Counted from the stretch's first letter, positions 46,020 through 55,025 are shown. The stretch is DNA of 64,000 nt from Bacteroidota bacterium (GCA_023429135.1 JAEYWD010000086.1:11607-75606), one strand, 5' to 3'. Program-made: numbers and translations. The notes: generated from the letters alone by a model not told the origin.

Positions 46020-46727
46020 ATGAAAACAATTGTCCATAAAGCAGATTCAAGAGGTCATGCCAATTATGGCTGGCTCAACACAAATTATACATTCAGTTTC
46101 GCGAATTATTACGATCCCAATCGTATTCATTTCGGGACACTAAGGGTTTTGAACGACGATTATATTGAAGGCGGGTATGGTTTCGACCGGCATCCCCACG
46201 ATAATATGGAAATTATTACCATTATGCTCGAGGGCGAATTACGGCATGCCGACAGCATGGGCAATGCCTTTGTGTTGCACGAGAACGAGATTCAAACCAT
46301 GTCGGCAGGTACAGGCATTTTTCATTCGGAACACAATAACCTGAGCGATAAACCTGCAAGGCTTTTGCAGATATGGGTTTTTCCTCGAAAGCGAAATATT
46401 CAGCCACAATACGGGTTAACAGGGTTTTCTCCCGAAGAACGGAAAAACAAGTGGCATCTTGTAGTATCACCATCAACCCCGGGAACGGCAATTATTAATC
46501 AGGATGCCTATTTTTCGATGGCGACTATGGAGGAAAATCTTCAGTTGGATTATAAGTTGTACGACGCCAATAACGGAGTATATATTTTTGTTATCGATGG
46601 AGCATTAGATGCAGGTGGACAGCGGCTAGAAACACGCGATGGGGCAGGGGTCTCCGATACAGCATCTGTTTCATTCAAAGCGCTTAAAAAATCCGAAATT
46701 CTGGTAATGGAAGTTCCCATGAAATAA
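46020..46727 (+). CDS. Pirin-family bicupin protein (YhhW-type)
   Basis: A cytoplasmic bicupin; E. coli YhhW, the closest named type, cleaves quercetin as a metal-dependent dioxygenase. The N-terminal cupin has FDRHPHDNMEIITIMLEG and HSEHNN, supplying the His/His/His/Glu metal ligands; the C-terminal cupin (~150-235) lacks them, as expected. 235 residues is typical. The physiological substrate in this organism is unknown. It follows yceI and precedes an APC permease gene by 80 nt. Confidence 0.92.
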   Translation: MKTIVHKADSRGHANYGWLNTNYTFSFANYYDPNRIHFGTLRVLNDDYIEGGYGFDRHPHDNMEIITIMLEGELRHADSMGNAFVLHENEIQTMSAGTGIFHSEHNNLSDKPARLLQIWVFPRKRNIQPQYGLTGFSPEERKNKWHLVVSPSTPGTAIINQDAYFSMATMEENLQLDYKLYDANNGVYIFVIDGALDAGGQRLETRDGAGVSDTASVSFKALKKSEILVMEVPMK

Positions 46728-46807
46728 TTACCAAACAATTTAATCAACATAACACTGTTTAATCCGAATATTAATTAAATTGGCCGGAACATTCAATCTA
46801 CAGGCTA

Positions 46808-48247
46808 ATGCAGGAACAGAATAAGGAAACCTTTCAGCGAAAGCTGAATTTATTCGATTCTTCAGCAATGGTAATCGGATCGATGATCGGGTCGGGAATT
46901 TTTATTGTGAGCGCCGAGATGTCGAAAACTGTAGGTGCGCCAGGGTGGTTACTTGTTGCCTGGGCAGTTACCGGGATTATGACTATTATGGCTGCCATGA
47001 GCTTTGGAGAAATGGCATCCATGTTCCCCCATGCAGGTGGTTTGTATGTTTACCTGAGAGAGGCATATGGTCCGTTAATCAGTTTTCTTTATGGCTGGAC
47101 CCATCTGTTGGTTATCCAGGGAGGAACTATTGCTGCTGTTGCAATAGCATTTTCGAAGTTTCTGGGAGTAATTATACCCGACGTTTCTACTTACAATTTG
47201 TTTCTTCATATTGGCACATTTGAAGTTGATTTTGTCGAGGTGGTTGCTATCGGCTCCATTATTTTAATTACATGGATCAATAGTAAAGGCATAGAAGAAG
47301 GTAAACTGGTTCAAAACGTATTTACAGTTCTCAAAATAGCCATATTACTTTTTATTATCATTATAGGGCTGTGGTTTGCGGCTGGCACCGAGTCGTTCAA
47401 TTTCAACGGGAATGCTTTCCATCGAAGTACAACTGCCGATTTCAATATTCCCGGACTTGTTACCATACCTTTGCTTGCGGCATTGGCAATATCGATGGTT
47501 GGTTCTCTTTTTTCGTCCGATGCCTGGTATAATATTACGTTTGCATCGAGCGAGGTTGTAAATCCGCGAAAAACAATTCCCCGCAGTATGATCATAGGCA
47601 CCCTGACAGTTGCTGTGATTTATTTTCTTGTAAACTATACCTACCTTAAAATACTTCCGTTGAAGGGCTCTCCAGATGATTTATCGGTTTTGGGACGGGG
47701 GATTCAATATGCCGACGAAGGACGAGTGGCTACTGCAGCCATGTACCAGGTACTTGGGCGTGCCGCCGAAACACTTATGGCCATAGTGCTGGTAGTATCT
47801 ACTTTTGGTTGCAACAACGGTCTAATCTTATCGGGAGCCAGGGTGTATTATGCCATGGCGCGTGATAATTTGTTCTTTAAACCTGCCGGATATCTCAATT
47901 CAAAAGGCGTACCCGGGATAGGGTTGGCCATACAGGCAATATGGTGTTCGGTGCTTTGCTTGTCAGGTACTTATAACGACTTGCTCGAATATGTGGTTTT
48001 TGCTGTTTTGATGTTCAATATTTTGCTTATAACGGCGCTTTTTGTGTTCCGTTCAAAAATGCCTCATGCCGAAAGACCTTACAAAGCTTTGGGTTATCCG
48101 TTAATACCGGTGCTTTATATCTCGCTATGCGCATTTATTATGGTTGTACTGCTAATTTACAAACCCGAGTACACCTGGAGGGGATTAATTGTGGCTATCA
48201 CAGGTATTCCGGTATATTTTGTCTGGAGAAAACGACAGAAGAAATGA
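46808..48247 (+). CDS. APC-superfamily amino acid permease
   Basis: An inner-membrane secondary transporter with about 12 helices. The N-terminal unwound-helix motif GSMIGSGIFIVSAEM binds the substrate carboxyl/amino groups in LAT-type APC proteins, and the SSDAWYNITFASSEVVNPRK segment in helix 6-7 is a family hallmark. 479 residues. Substrate cannot be read from sequence. The Arg/Lys-rich C terminus (WRKRQKK) is cytoplasmic. Confidence 0.92.
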   Translation: MQEQNKETFQRKLNLFDSSAMVIGSMIGSGIFIVSAEMSKTVGAPGWLLVAWAVTGIMTIMAAMSFGEMASMFPHAGGLYVYLREAYGPLISFLYGWTHLLVIQGGTIAAVAIAFSKFLGVIIPDVSTYNLFLHIGTFEVDFVEVVAIGSIILITWINSKGIEEGKLVQNVFTVLKIAILLFIIIIGLWFAAGTESFNFNGNAFHRSTTADFNIPGLVTIPLLAALAISMVGSLFSSDAWYNITFASSEVVNPRKTIPRSMIIGTLTVAVIYFLVNYTYLKILPLKGSPDDLSVLGRGIQYADEGRVATAAMYQVLGRAAETLMAIVLVVSTFGCNNGLILSGARVYYAMARDNLFFKPAGYLNSKGVPGIGLAIQAIWCSVLCLSGTYNDLLEYVVFAVLMFNILLITALFVFRSKMPHAERPYKALGYPLIPVLYISLCAFIMVVLLIYKPEYTWRGLIVAITGIPVYFVWRKRQKK

Positions 48248-48328
48248 TATCTTAGTTTTGCGCCAGCTATTACTTTTCTTTGTTGTTCTTCAGCACCTCC
48301 AGTTAAAACTATAATTACATTAACTACT

Positions 48329-49042
48329 CTAAGGAAATAGTGTTTCAATCAAGTTTTCAGACTTCAAGTAATCTTTTAACTTTTTTACATCCTTATCCCA
48401 AACAGCAATACTGGCAAGGATAATGGTATATTCAAAGTTATAGTTTTCTTGAAAAAAGGAATCATCGATTGGGAATTTTAAAAAAGGACGGTAAGTATTA
48501 TGAATGTTAATGTATAGTATGATAAGGGAAATTTTATCCTCGGAATTTAAAAATTCATTATTCAATTTTACGCAGTAGTAATGATGTAAAGACAAATAGT
48601 TTAAAATTATTTGAAGATTTATTTTAACATTATCTCGGAGGAAATCAATACTATCACTGTTTGTATTCAGTTCTTTAAAGCATTTAATAATGTCTCTATC
48701 ATGTGGAAACTTATAATTCTTGATTTCTTCAGAATAAAACCTATACAGTATTTCGAACTTACTCTGCTTTTCTATTCTTTGGCGATCTTCTTTCAATGCC
48801 CTCCACTGTTGTTTATTTGCTTTTCTCTGCTCATTAAAAGAAATGTAGACCAAAATTGCTGCAAGTAAATTGATGAAAGGTGCGGTCATACCTCCAAAGA
48901 TATCACCAATTTGACCTGGTTCATCAATAGATAAGGTTATGACTAAAGGAATAAGTAGAATAATAGAGAAAAACCATATTCCTGATTTTACAGGGTGATA
49001 TTTTATCCATCTTAGGCTTTTGTAGATTTTATTAGATTTCAT
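48329..49042 (-). CDS. Two-helix membrane protein resembling putative phage abortive-infection (putAbiC-like) proteins
   Basis: Two membrane helices (~20-38 and ~51-69) flank GQIGDIFGGMTAP, and a charged helix follows (EQRKANKQQWRALKEDRQR). The rest (~95-237) is soluble, Lys/Asn/Ile-rich and helical. This layout, with a GDxFGG-like turn between the helices and a coiled coil behind, resembles the putAbiC family suggested to abort phage infection. The gene is visibly more AT-rich than its neighbours. It sits on the 3' side of tRNA-Phe, a common landing place for mobile DNA, although no integrase is present. Family call is tentative; a plain unknown membrane protein is the alternative. Confidence 0.5.
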   Translation of the reverse strand: MKSNKIYKSLRWIKYHPVKSGIWFFSIILLIPLVITLSIDEPGQIGDIFGGMTAPFINLLAAILVYISFNEQRKANKQQWRALKEDRQRIEKQSKFEILYRFYSEEIKNYKFPHDRDIIKCFKELNTNSDSIDFLRDNVKINLQIILNYLSLHHYYCVKLNNEFLNSEDKISLIILYINIHNTYRPFLKFPIDDSFFQENYNFEYTIILASIAVWDKDVKKLKDYLKSENLIETLFP

Positions 49043-49288
49043 TGGTATTTTCTTTCAAAGGTATACAAATTCTTAATCTGTCCCTTCCTTTCCTCCAAGT
49101 GCAATTTTCCTTTGCACTATGGGAGCAATTGTTATGATAATATCCAACTTCTCTTCGAAATTCCGACTCATCACTTTTCATTAAGAAAAACCATTACAAT
49201 ATTTATGATTATGTGCCGCTATTGTGCCGCCCTGGTGGTTCTGTGGCCCTTTTATGCCGCGCTGTAAAATGTGCAACTACTTGAAATA
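49043..49288. other. Intergenic stretch between the putative defence gene and tRNA-Phe
   Basis: About 250 nt without a convincing gene. It contains TGCCGC three times (near 49211, 49223 and 49254) in a locally GC-rich segment, unlike the AT-rich gene beside it. A 33-codon minus-strand frame is too short to support. I see no integrase remnant that can be named. Confidence 0.4.
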
Positions 49289-49318
49289 CAAACGGCCTGA
49301 ATTTCTCCAGGCCGTTTG
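49289..49318 (-). terminator. Terminator of tRNA-Phe
   Basis: CAAACGGCCTG (49289-49299) pairs perfectly with CAGGCCGTTTG (49308-49318), 8-nt loop, directly downstream of the tRNA on the minus strand. Confidence 0.8.
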
Positions 49319-49320
49319 TG

Positions 49321-49393
<73 letters not shown>

Positions 49394-49587
49394 GAGCTTT
49401 TTGTTAATTGCGGTGCAAAACTAACCAAAAAATTCAATTTAAAAAACATCTCCAAAAAATTATTTGGAAATTATTTGGCCTCTGCTTTCGAAGTTGCTGA
49501 TTGTGTTTTGGATGCATCAGCAATTTTTTTTAATTTTTTTGGCGATGAAGCTAAAAACGAAAAATAACATAATCTGCATAATGTTGT

Positions 49588-49595
49588 TACTTTTG
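49588..49595 (+). promoter_or_regulatory. -7 promoter element for the M16 peptidase gene
   Basis: TACTTTTG matches TAnnTTTG, 19 nt before the ATG at 49615. Confidence 0.5.
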
Positions 49596-49614
49596 CAGGT
49601 TCACAAAACATTCT

Positions 49615-50835
49615 ATGGATTTTAAGTTTCACACCTTGCCTAATGGTATTCGGTTAATACATATCGAGTCGTCGTCGAAAGTTGCTCACTGTGGGTTATT
49701 TATCAATACCGGCTCGCGCGACGAAAGGCAGGATGAACACGGAATGGCTCACCTGATTGAGCATCTCATTTTTAAGGGAACGAAAAAGCGGAGAGCATTT
49801 CACATTCTCAGTCGCATGGAAGATGTGGGTGGCGAAGTAAATGCATATACAACAAAAGAGGAAACCTGCATTCATGCTTCTTTTTTAAAAGAATACTACG
49901 ACCGGTTTCTTGAACTTTTATCCGATATTGTTTTTAATTCAACATTTCCTGAAAGAGCCATTGAGACAGAGAAGGAGGTTGTTCTCGATGAAATTAATTC
50001 GTACAAAGATTCACCCTCGGAGCAGATTTACGACGATTTTGAAGACCAGGTTTTTATGAATCATCCCTTGGGAAGAAGCATTCTCGGTAGTCACGATTGT
50101 CTTCCCAAACTTAGTCGTAATCAGATTTTCGATTTTATAACAACACGTTACAACACCAATCAGATGGTTGTTGCCTCTGTTGGGAATATTAATTTTACAA
50201 GGCTTATCAAATTATTTGAAAAGCATTTTAAGGACATCCAGGCGCAATTGCGGAATTTCGAACGCAGACCTTTCGAAGGGTATCAGCCTTTACGAAAGGA
50301 AATTGAAATGAATACCAATCAGGTGCATGTTGTATTCGGGAATCTTGCCTACAATTTGAATGACGAGCGTCGCATGACCCTGCACCTTTTAACCAATATT
50401 CTGGCTGGTCCGGGAATGATTTCCCGCCTTAATCTTGCTCTGCGCGAAAAGCATGGCTACTCCTATAATGTTGAGTCCAACTACTCCCCATATACCGATT
50501 CCGGAATATTCTCAGTTTATTTCAGTACGGATAAAGAATACGTAAAACGATGCATTAATTTAATGATGAAGGAGTTTGGACAAATGAAGGAGACATTGAT
50601 GGGCCATATTCAGTTGAAAAAAGCTAAGCAACAAATAATTGGCCAGTTAGCAATTTCGGTGGAGAACCTCGAAAACCAGATGCTGTCTCTGGGTAAAAGC
50701 TATCTTGTTTATGGGAAAGTAGATACCATGGAAACCATTTATAAAAAGATCGAAGCCATCACCTCGGCTCAATTGCGCGATGTGGCTAACGAAATATTGA
50801 ATCAGGATAAACTTTCGTCTTTGATTTTTAAATAG
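49615..50835 (+). CDS. M16-family zinc peptidase
   Basis: A pitrilysin/insulinase-type metallopeptidase of the single-chain bacterial processing-peptidase kind. The inverted zinc motif HxxEH is at His46, Glu49 and His50 (HLIEH), with the third ligand Glu in the ETEKEVVLDEIN segment. The second, inactive half carries REKHGYSYNVESNYSPY, a family signature near the C-terminal domain. 406 residues; no signal peptide, so cytoplasmic or periplasm-independent. It is followed by an O-methyltransferase gene 6 nt downstream. Substrate unknown. Confidence 0.93.
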   Translation: MDFKFHTLPNGIRLIHIESSSKVAHCGLFINTGSRDERQDEHGMAHLIEHLIFKGTKKRRAFHILSRMEDVGGEVNAYTTKEETCIHASFLKEYYDRFLELLSDIVFNSTFPERAIETEKEVVLDEINSYKDSPSEQIYDDFEDQVFMNHPLGRSILGSHDCLPKLSRNQIFDFITTRYNTNQMVVASVGNINFTRLIKLFEKHFKDIQAQLRNFERRPFEGYQPLRKEIEMNTNQVHVVFGNLAYNLNDERRMTLHLLTNILAGPGMISRLNLALREKHGYSYNVESNYSPYTDSGIFSVYFSTDKEYVKRCINLMMKEFGQMKETLMGHIQLKKAKQQIIGQLAISVENLENQMLSLGKSYLVYGKVDTMETIYKKIEAITSAQLRDVANEILNQDKLSSLIFK

Positions 50836-50841
50836 AAACCT

Positions 50842-51480
50842 GTGATTTCAAATTCCAAACTCGAAAATTATATATACAATATTATTGATGCTGAAGACCC
50901 GTTACTTTACGAGTTGAACCGCGAAACACATGTCAAACTTGTTCATCCTCGCATGGTTACAGGTCATTGGCAGGGGCAGATGCTTCAAATGCTTAGCCGG
51001 ATGATTCGCCCCAGATCTATTCTCGAAATAGGTACCTTTACAGGTTACAGCGCTTTGTGTTTTGCCAGAGGATTGGCTCCCGAAGGGCATATCCACACGA
51101 TAGAGGTGAATGATGAAATTATTGATATTCCACTCAAATACTTTAAAAAGGCTGGTCTCGAAGATAAAATTACGCTTTATGTAGGAGATGCCCTCGAAAT
51201 TATTCCTACACTGAATAATACTTTTGACTTAGTATTTATTGATGGAGAAAAGAGTGAGTATATTCAATATTACAACGCTGTTTTTGACAAAGTGGAGTCG
51301 GGAGGATATATTCTGGCCGATAATATTCTATGGAGCGGGAAAGTTGTTGAGGAAGTTGAAAAGGGTGATTATTTTACCCGGGGTATTCTTGAATTTAACG
51401 AATACCTGAAGAATGATAAAAGAGTAGAGAAAACTATTCTGCCCTTGCGTGATGGAACTATGTTGATCAGAAAAAGGTGA
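50842..51480 (+). CDS. Class I SAM-dependent O-methyltransferase
   Basis: Member of the catechol-O-methyltransferase-like family (PF01596 type). The SAM site is ILEIGTFTGYSALCFARGL (~52-70), followed by HTIEVNDEI, the metal/catalytic region FDLVFIDGEKSEY and YILADNILWSG. The start is GTG at 50842. 212 residues. Tight spacing to the M16 gene indicates co-transcription. Acceptor unknown; members act on phenolic compounds, or on tRNA as in TrmR. Confidence 0.92.
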   Translation: MISNSKLENYIYNIIDAEDPLLYELNRETHVKLVHPRMVTGHWQGQMLQMLSRMIRPRSILEIGTFTGYSALCFARGLAPEGHIHTIEVNDEIIDIPLKYFKKAGLEDKITLYVGDALEIIPTLNNTFDLVFIDGEKSEYIQYYNAVFDKVESGGYILADNILWSGKVVEEVEKGDYFTRGILEFNEYLKNDKRVEKTILPLRDGTMLIRKR

Positions 51481-51580
51481 TCTACCTAAACAAAAACGGC
51501 TAAAATACGATCCTAAAATTAATATTCTTACGACTTACGATTAAATACTTACTGCAAATATTGCAGATTGTGTTCAAAAG

Positions 51581-51599
51581 TTTGTTTAATTTGTTAAAC
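51581..51599. promoter_or_regulatory. Direct-repeat/palindrome motif upstream of the MerR gene, possible operator
   Basis: TTTGTTTAA (51581-51589) is followed directly by TTTGTTAAAC (51590-51599). The pair lies within an AAAAGTTT (51576-51583) / AAACTTTT (51596-51603) inverted repeat. The same 10-mer recurs at 52946 before the sigma gene. Confidence 0.5.
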
Positions 51600-51627
51600 T
51601 TTTTTAAAGTCCTGTTGTTTTGGATTA

Positions 51628-51635
51628 TAATTTTG
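51628..51635 (+). promoter_or_regulatory. -7 promoter element for the MerR gene
   Basis: TAATTTTG matches TAnnTTTG, 12 nt before the ATG at 51648; the motif at 51581-51599 is about 30 nt upstream, where a repressor would block initiation. Confidence 0.5.
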
Positions 51636-51647
51636 AAATTTTAATTT

Positions 51648-52538
51648 ATGGCCGTTTATTCAATCAAGGATCTTGAAAAATTGTCGGGGATACAAGCCCA
51701 TACCATTCGCATATGGGAGAAAAGGTATCAGTTGGTTAGGCCAGATAGAACCGATACAAATATCCGCGTTTACTCCGACGAGGATTTGAAACGGCTTTTG
51801 AATGTTGCTATTCTGAATAGCAACGGTCTTAAAATTTCCAAAATTGCCCGTCTTTCCGATAAAGAAATAAAGGAGAAAATACTTCAGCTCACCCAAGAAG
51901 TTGGGAAGATTGAAAACCAGATCGACGCCCTCGTTTTTTCAATGATTGAGTTAAATGAGCATAAGTTTGAAAAACAGCTCGCCCGCCTGGTTATGCAAAT
52001 TGGTTTCGACGAAACCATCACCAATGTTATATATCCGTTTCTTCATAAGGTTGGCATATTATGGCAAACCGGGAGTATAAACCCGGCACAGGAGCACTTT
52101 ATATCTAATCTGATCAGGCAGAAGCTTTTTGTAGCAATCGATTCGGTGCTATCAGACGATGCACCTGATAAAAAACATTTTATCCTGTTTTTACCCGAAG
52201 GCGAGCTTCACGATATAGGGCTGTTATATTTTGCTTATCTGATTAAAAAAAGCGGACATCATATCATCTATCTGGGGCAGACTGTGCCATTTGGCGATCT
52301 GATTGAAGTAAATAAAGTTCATCCCTCTCAATACATGGTTGTATCACAAACAACATCAGTTCCCCAGGGTGAGTTGCTCGACTATATTAAAAAGCTTTCC
52401 ACTACATTCAAGGACCAGCATATCTTTGTGCTTACTGGCCAAATTGATGCCAATGACCTTAAAAAATTTGCCAACGTAACCAAAGTAGAAAGTCATCAAT
52501 CTTTTGCCGATTTTCTTAAAAATTTAGGTCAACAATAG
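51648..52538 (+). CDS. MerR-family regulator with cobalamin-binding domain (CarH/LitR-like)
   Basis: Residues 1-70 are a MerR winged helix (YSIKDLEKLSGIQAHTIRIW, EKRYQLVRPDRTDTNIRVYS). Residues ~90-165 resemble the four-helix upper domain of CarH with the W-x9-EH motif at Trp139, Glu149 and His150, the residues that cap adenosylcobalamin in CarH. Residues ~175-295 form a B12-binding Rossmann domain with E-x-H-x-x-G at Glu186-Gly191 (ELHDIG), His188 being the expected lower cobalt ligand. All three key elements are thus intact, so a light- or cobalamin-responsive repressor is likely. The ECF sigma gene follows after 438 nt and shares an upstream motif. No carotenoid gene is in the window. Confidence 0.88.
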   Translation: MAVYSIKDLEKLSGIQAHTIRIWEKRYQLVRPDRTDTNIRVYSDEDLKRLLNVAILNSNGLKISKIARLSDKEIKEKILQLTQEVGKIENQIDALVFSMIELNEHKFEKQLARLVMQIGFDETITNVIYPFLHKVGILWQTGSINPAQEHFISNLIRQKLFVAIDSVLSDDAPDKKHFILFLPEGELHDIGLLYFAYLIKKSGHHIIYLGQTVPFGDLIEVNKVHPSQYMVVSQTTSVPQGELLDYIKKLSTTFKDQHIFVLTGQIDANDLKKFANVTKVESHQSFADFLKNLGQQ

Positions 52539-52976
52539 AAATCTTCGTAATTTGTAATAGTATTATTTTCTGCTTTTGCCCTAATCCTTAAACTCTCGTT
52601 TATGCGTGAAATGAGGATGTTTATTACGCCTTGCGCTTTTAATTCTTAAATCACTTTTACAAACTGCTTGTTTTTTGTTTATCGGTTTTGCTTAAACAAA
52701 CAATATTTATGATAGAAAAAGATCTTAAGGTCTGAAAATCAGAAAGTTATTTATTGTTAAATGTTTAACAAAAGAAACGTTAAATTGAACATTTGTTTTT
52801 TTGAATTAATTTATAATATTGACAATTTTAATTACACAACATTTTGAAATATAAATAAATAATACACTTATATTATTTAGAAATAGTCTAATTAAAGCGA
52901 GTTTTGGTTGTAATGAATTTGGAGTGTGTGTAATTAATGTTTAAGTTTGTTAAACAAAAATTTAAATAATTCAACC
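52539..52976 (+). promoter_or_regulatory. Long AT-rich regulatory region upstream of the ECF sigma gene
   Basis: 438 nt without a coding frame. It contains a perfect palindrome, TTGTTAAA-TG-TTTAACAA at 52754-52771, and TTTGTTAAACAAA at 52946-52958 ending 18 nt before the sigma ATG. TTGTTTA/TAAACAA halves also occur near 52677-52700. The 10-mer TTTGTTAAAC is identical to the one before the MerR gene, so this may be the target of that regulator. Confidence 0.55.
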
Positions 52977-53480
52977 ATGACAGCAATCGAATTCAACCAC
53001 CAGTTAGTTAGTCTTGAAGACAAACTATCACGTTTTGCTATGACATTAACGGCTAATAAGGAAGACGCAAAAGATTTACTGCAGGAAACTCTGCTTAAAG
53101 CATTGGCATATCGGGAGCAATTCGTGCAGTACACCAATCTTAAGGCGTGGACCTACACAATTATGAAAAACACATTCATAAACAACTATCGCCGTAATAT
53201 GCGTCAGAATACAACTTTCGACAATACAAAGGATTTGTATTTTCTAAATCAGAACAGCGACAGTGTAAATACCACACCTGAAGGATCATTTGCTGAAAAG
53301 GAAATTAAAAGGGTGATCGAATCGCTCGACGACGATTTTAAAATCCCTTTCAAAATGCATACAGAAGGGTATAAGTACAAAGAAATTGCTAAAAAGCTCG
53401 ATCTGAAAATCGGAACAGTAAAGAGTAGAATTTTCTTTACAAGAAAGAAACTGATGGATATTTTAAGTGATTACCAATAG
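52977..53480 (+). CDS. ECF-type RNA polymerase sigma factor
   Basis: Sigma-70 region 2 spans ~10-80 (KLSRFAMTLTANKEDAKDLL, QETLLKALAY, then NLKAWTYTIMKNTFINNYRR) and region 4 ~110-165 (YKYKEIAKKLDLKIGTVKSR). The ATG at 52977 gives 167 residues and matches the start of related Bacteroidota sigma factors; an upstream TTG at 52947 would add ten residues with no support. No anti-sigma gene is adjacent, so control is probably transcriptional, perhaps by the CarH-like protein just upstream, as in the LitR-LitS pair of actinomycetes. A clear terminator follows. Confidence 0.92.
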   Translation: MTAIEFNHQLVSLEDKLSRFAMTLTANKEDAKDLLQETLLKALAYREQFVQYTNLKAWTYTIMKNTFINNYRRNMRQNTTFDNTKDLYFLNQNSDSVNTTPEGSFAEKEIKRVIESLDDDFKIPFKMHTEGYKYKEIAKKLDLKIGTVKSRIFFTRKKLMDILSDYQ

Positions 53481-53504
53481 AAAGTAAAATGAAGAACGAA
53501 TATT

Positions 53505-53539
53505 AAAAAAGGTGTCCTGATTGTCAAGACACCTTTTTT
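53505..53539. terminator. Bidirectional terminator after the sigma gene
   Basis: AAAAAAGGTGTC (53505-53516) pairs with GACACCTTTTTT (53528-53539), 11-nt loop, between converging genes. Confidence 0.88.
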
Positions 53540-53567
53540 ATTTCGAAAATGTTCGTGAGAAATTGAA

Positions 53568-53807
53568 TTAAATTCTTTTTTTGCCTGTTATAATAACACT
53601 TTCAGTTTGATAATAACCGTTTCCGTTCGAAATTGTACCTGAATTTATCGGAGTTATCGAAATCACGTCATATCCTTTTGCGTCAAAATCATTACAAACA
53701 TTATCAATCTCGTGCGACAGATCATCTGAGTCTACAAGGTATTCTTCTGCCGATTCCTTGTTTGTCCAATAGGTTGAACGCGTGTGTATGCTTACTGATT
53801 TATACAT
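53568..53807 (-). CDS. Small hypothetical protein (79 residues)
   Basis: A compact cytoplasmic protein without a signal peptide. The C-terminal half (AKGYDVISITPINSG, then GYYQTESVIITGKKR) has the GYxVxSITPI...TESVIITxK pattern that I associate with small DUF4177-like alpha/beta proteins, but I cannot assign a family firmly. It lies 11 nt after the next gene upstream on the same strand (102 residues), so the two are probably one transcript. Convergent with the sigma gene across a terminator. Confidence 0.6.
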   Translation of the reverse strand: MYKSVSIHTRSTYWTNKESAEEYLVDSDDLSHEIDNVCNDFDAKGYDVISITPINSGTISNGNGYYQTESVIITGKKRI

Positions 53808-53818
53808 ATTTAGAGTAA

Positions 53819-54127
53819 TTAAAGTTTAGTTTGAATAGCCCTGTTGATATCAACCAAAATATCTTCTTCGTGCGTTTCGTTCTCTTCCTTAACAGTTAAA
53901 AATAAATTGAAGTGATCGGTTTTCAAAAGTTTCATGAGTTGAAATTCGGGGATGGCTTCAACCAGTTGAACAAAAAGTTCATTGTCCGATTTTTTTTCAT
54001 AGCCACCAATACCTTCGTAACGGATAAGGCTGAGAATGATATGTTCATCCAATTGAAGAATCTGTTTTGTTAAACGTTCTGCAAGAAAATCCCTAACCTT
54101 ACTTTTACTTAAGCTTATTTCTTTCAT
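53819..54127 (-). CDS. Small hypothetical protein (102 residues)
   Basis: Acidic, helical, cytoplasmic; starts MKEISLSKSKVRDFLAERLT and ends in VDINRAIQTKL. No motif recognised. It is followed after 11 nt by the 79-residue gene on the same strand, and 66 nt separate it from the HEAT-like gene upstream, whose direction is the same. Coding is supported by length, normal codon use and the operon-like spacing only. Confidence 0.55.
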   Translation of the reverse strand: MKEISLSKSKVRDFLAERLTKQILQLDEHIILSLIRYEGIGGYEKKSDNELFVQLVEAIPEFQLMKLLKTDHFNLFLTVKEENETHEEDILVDINRAIQTKL

Positions 54128-54193
54128 ATTTTATTGGTTCAGTTATTTTTTAGAAAGTTAAGATATTAAAAAAAAAGCAATAAAGCAACATCG

Positions 54194-54940
54194 CTAATCA
54201 CTAACCATTTGAGAAATTTTTTCTACCCAGGCTTTATCCATTTTTATAAGCCGGTTCTTCTTAAGGTTTTCTTTTACTATTTTCCTGATTACTTTATTTT
54301 CCAATTCAGCTATTTCTTCGAAAAACAGCTTCCCTTTTTCCGGCATCGCAACAATAGCAACACTCCAGCAGTAACAAAGGGCCTGGATAAGTGTTTTAAA
54401 TGATTCTCCGGCTGGCTCGGGACTGGTTTTAAGACCTTCCGTTATATTCCTTAAGGTCAGTAGCGTAAAATTTTTAATTTCGTCGTTTTTCAGATTTACA
54501 GGTTCGCATAGTCCGGCAGCTACTGCTCTTTGTTCATAGTTGTTACCTGATTCCCACCCCTCAATAGTTTGCATTAGTTTGGGGAGGTTATTCTTTCCAA
54601 TATGCTGAAGCGCCATTGCCACCGACTCCCTGATTCGCCAACCGTTATCAGATGCGTATCGACGTAACTTTTCAATAAGAGAATCGTCGCCTGCCAGGAT
54701 AAATTTTCCCAAAGCCGAAACAGCGCAACATTGAACAAATTCTTCAGGAGTATTTACAGGAGGGTTCGGATAATGCTTTTGAAGAAGTTTCAAGATAAAG
54801 TCAAGGTCAGATACTTCGATAAAAGCGTATAACAATTCAAGATTGGAGCGGGGACCCGGAAGGCAGGAGTTTGCAAGCAGGTATTGTTCCTGGTCGGTCT
54901 GCTCCGAAAGAGTCTTTTGATATTCATTTGTTTTCTGCAT
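54194..54940 (-). CDS. HEAT-repeat-like alpha-solenoid protein
   Basis: About 248 residues from the ATG at 54940 (MQKTNEYQ); an upstream frame extends to 55036 but would run over the promoter of the divergent gene. Helical pairs recur with the HEAT pattern: FVQCCAVSALGKFILAGDDS, LRRYASDNGWRIRESVAMAL and WESGNNYEQRAVAAGLCEPV. Such solenoids bind proteins or act in DNA repair (AlkD-like), but key residues cannot be judged here. Divergent from the DUF3109 gene. Confidence 0.65.
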   Translation of the reverse strand: MQKTNEYQKTLSEQTDQEQYLLANSCLPGPRSNLELLYAFIEVSDLDFILKLLQKHYPNPPVNTPEEFVQCCAVSALGKFILAGDDSLIEKLRRYASDNGWRIRESVAMALQHIGKNNLPKLMQTIEGWESGNNYEQRAVAAGLCEPVNLKNDEIKNFTLLTLRNITEGLKTSPEPAGESFKTLIQALCYCWSVAIVAMPEKGKLFFEEIAELENKVIRKIVKENLKKNRLIKMDKAWVEKISQMVSD

Positions 54941-55025
54941 AAACAAATTTAAGTTTTTAGCTGATAAAACTTTGATTTTGCTGGTAATATTAACAATCGT
55001 TCTGTGTTGGTTAAACTTAACACTA

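Noticed and set aside
49043..49288. Integrase remnant or att site beside tRNA-Phe
   Set aside because: No tyrosine recombinase motif and no second copy of the tRNA 3' end was found in the window.
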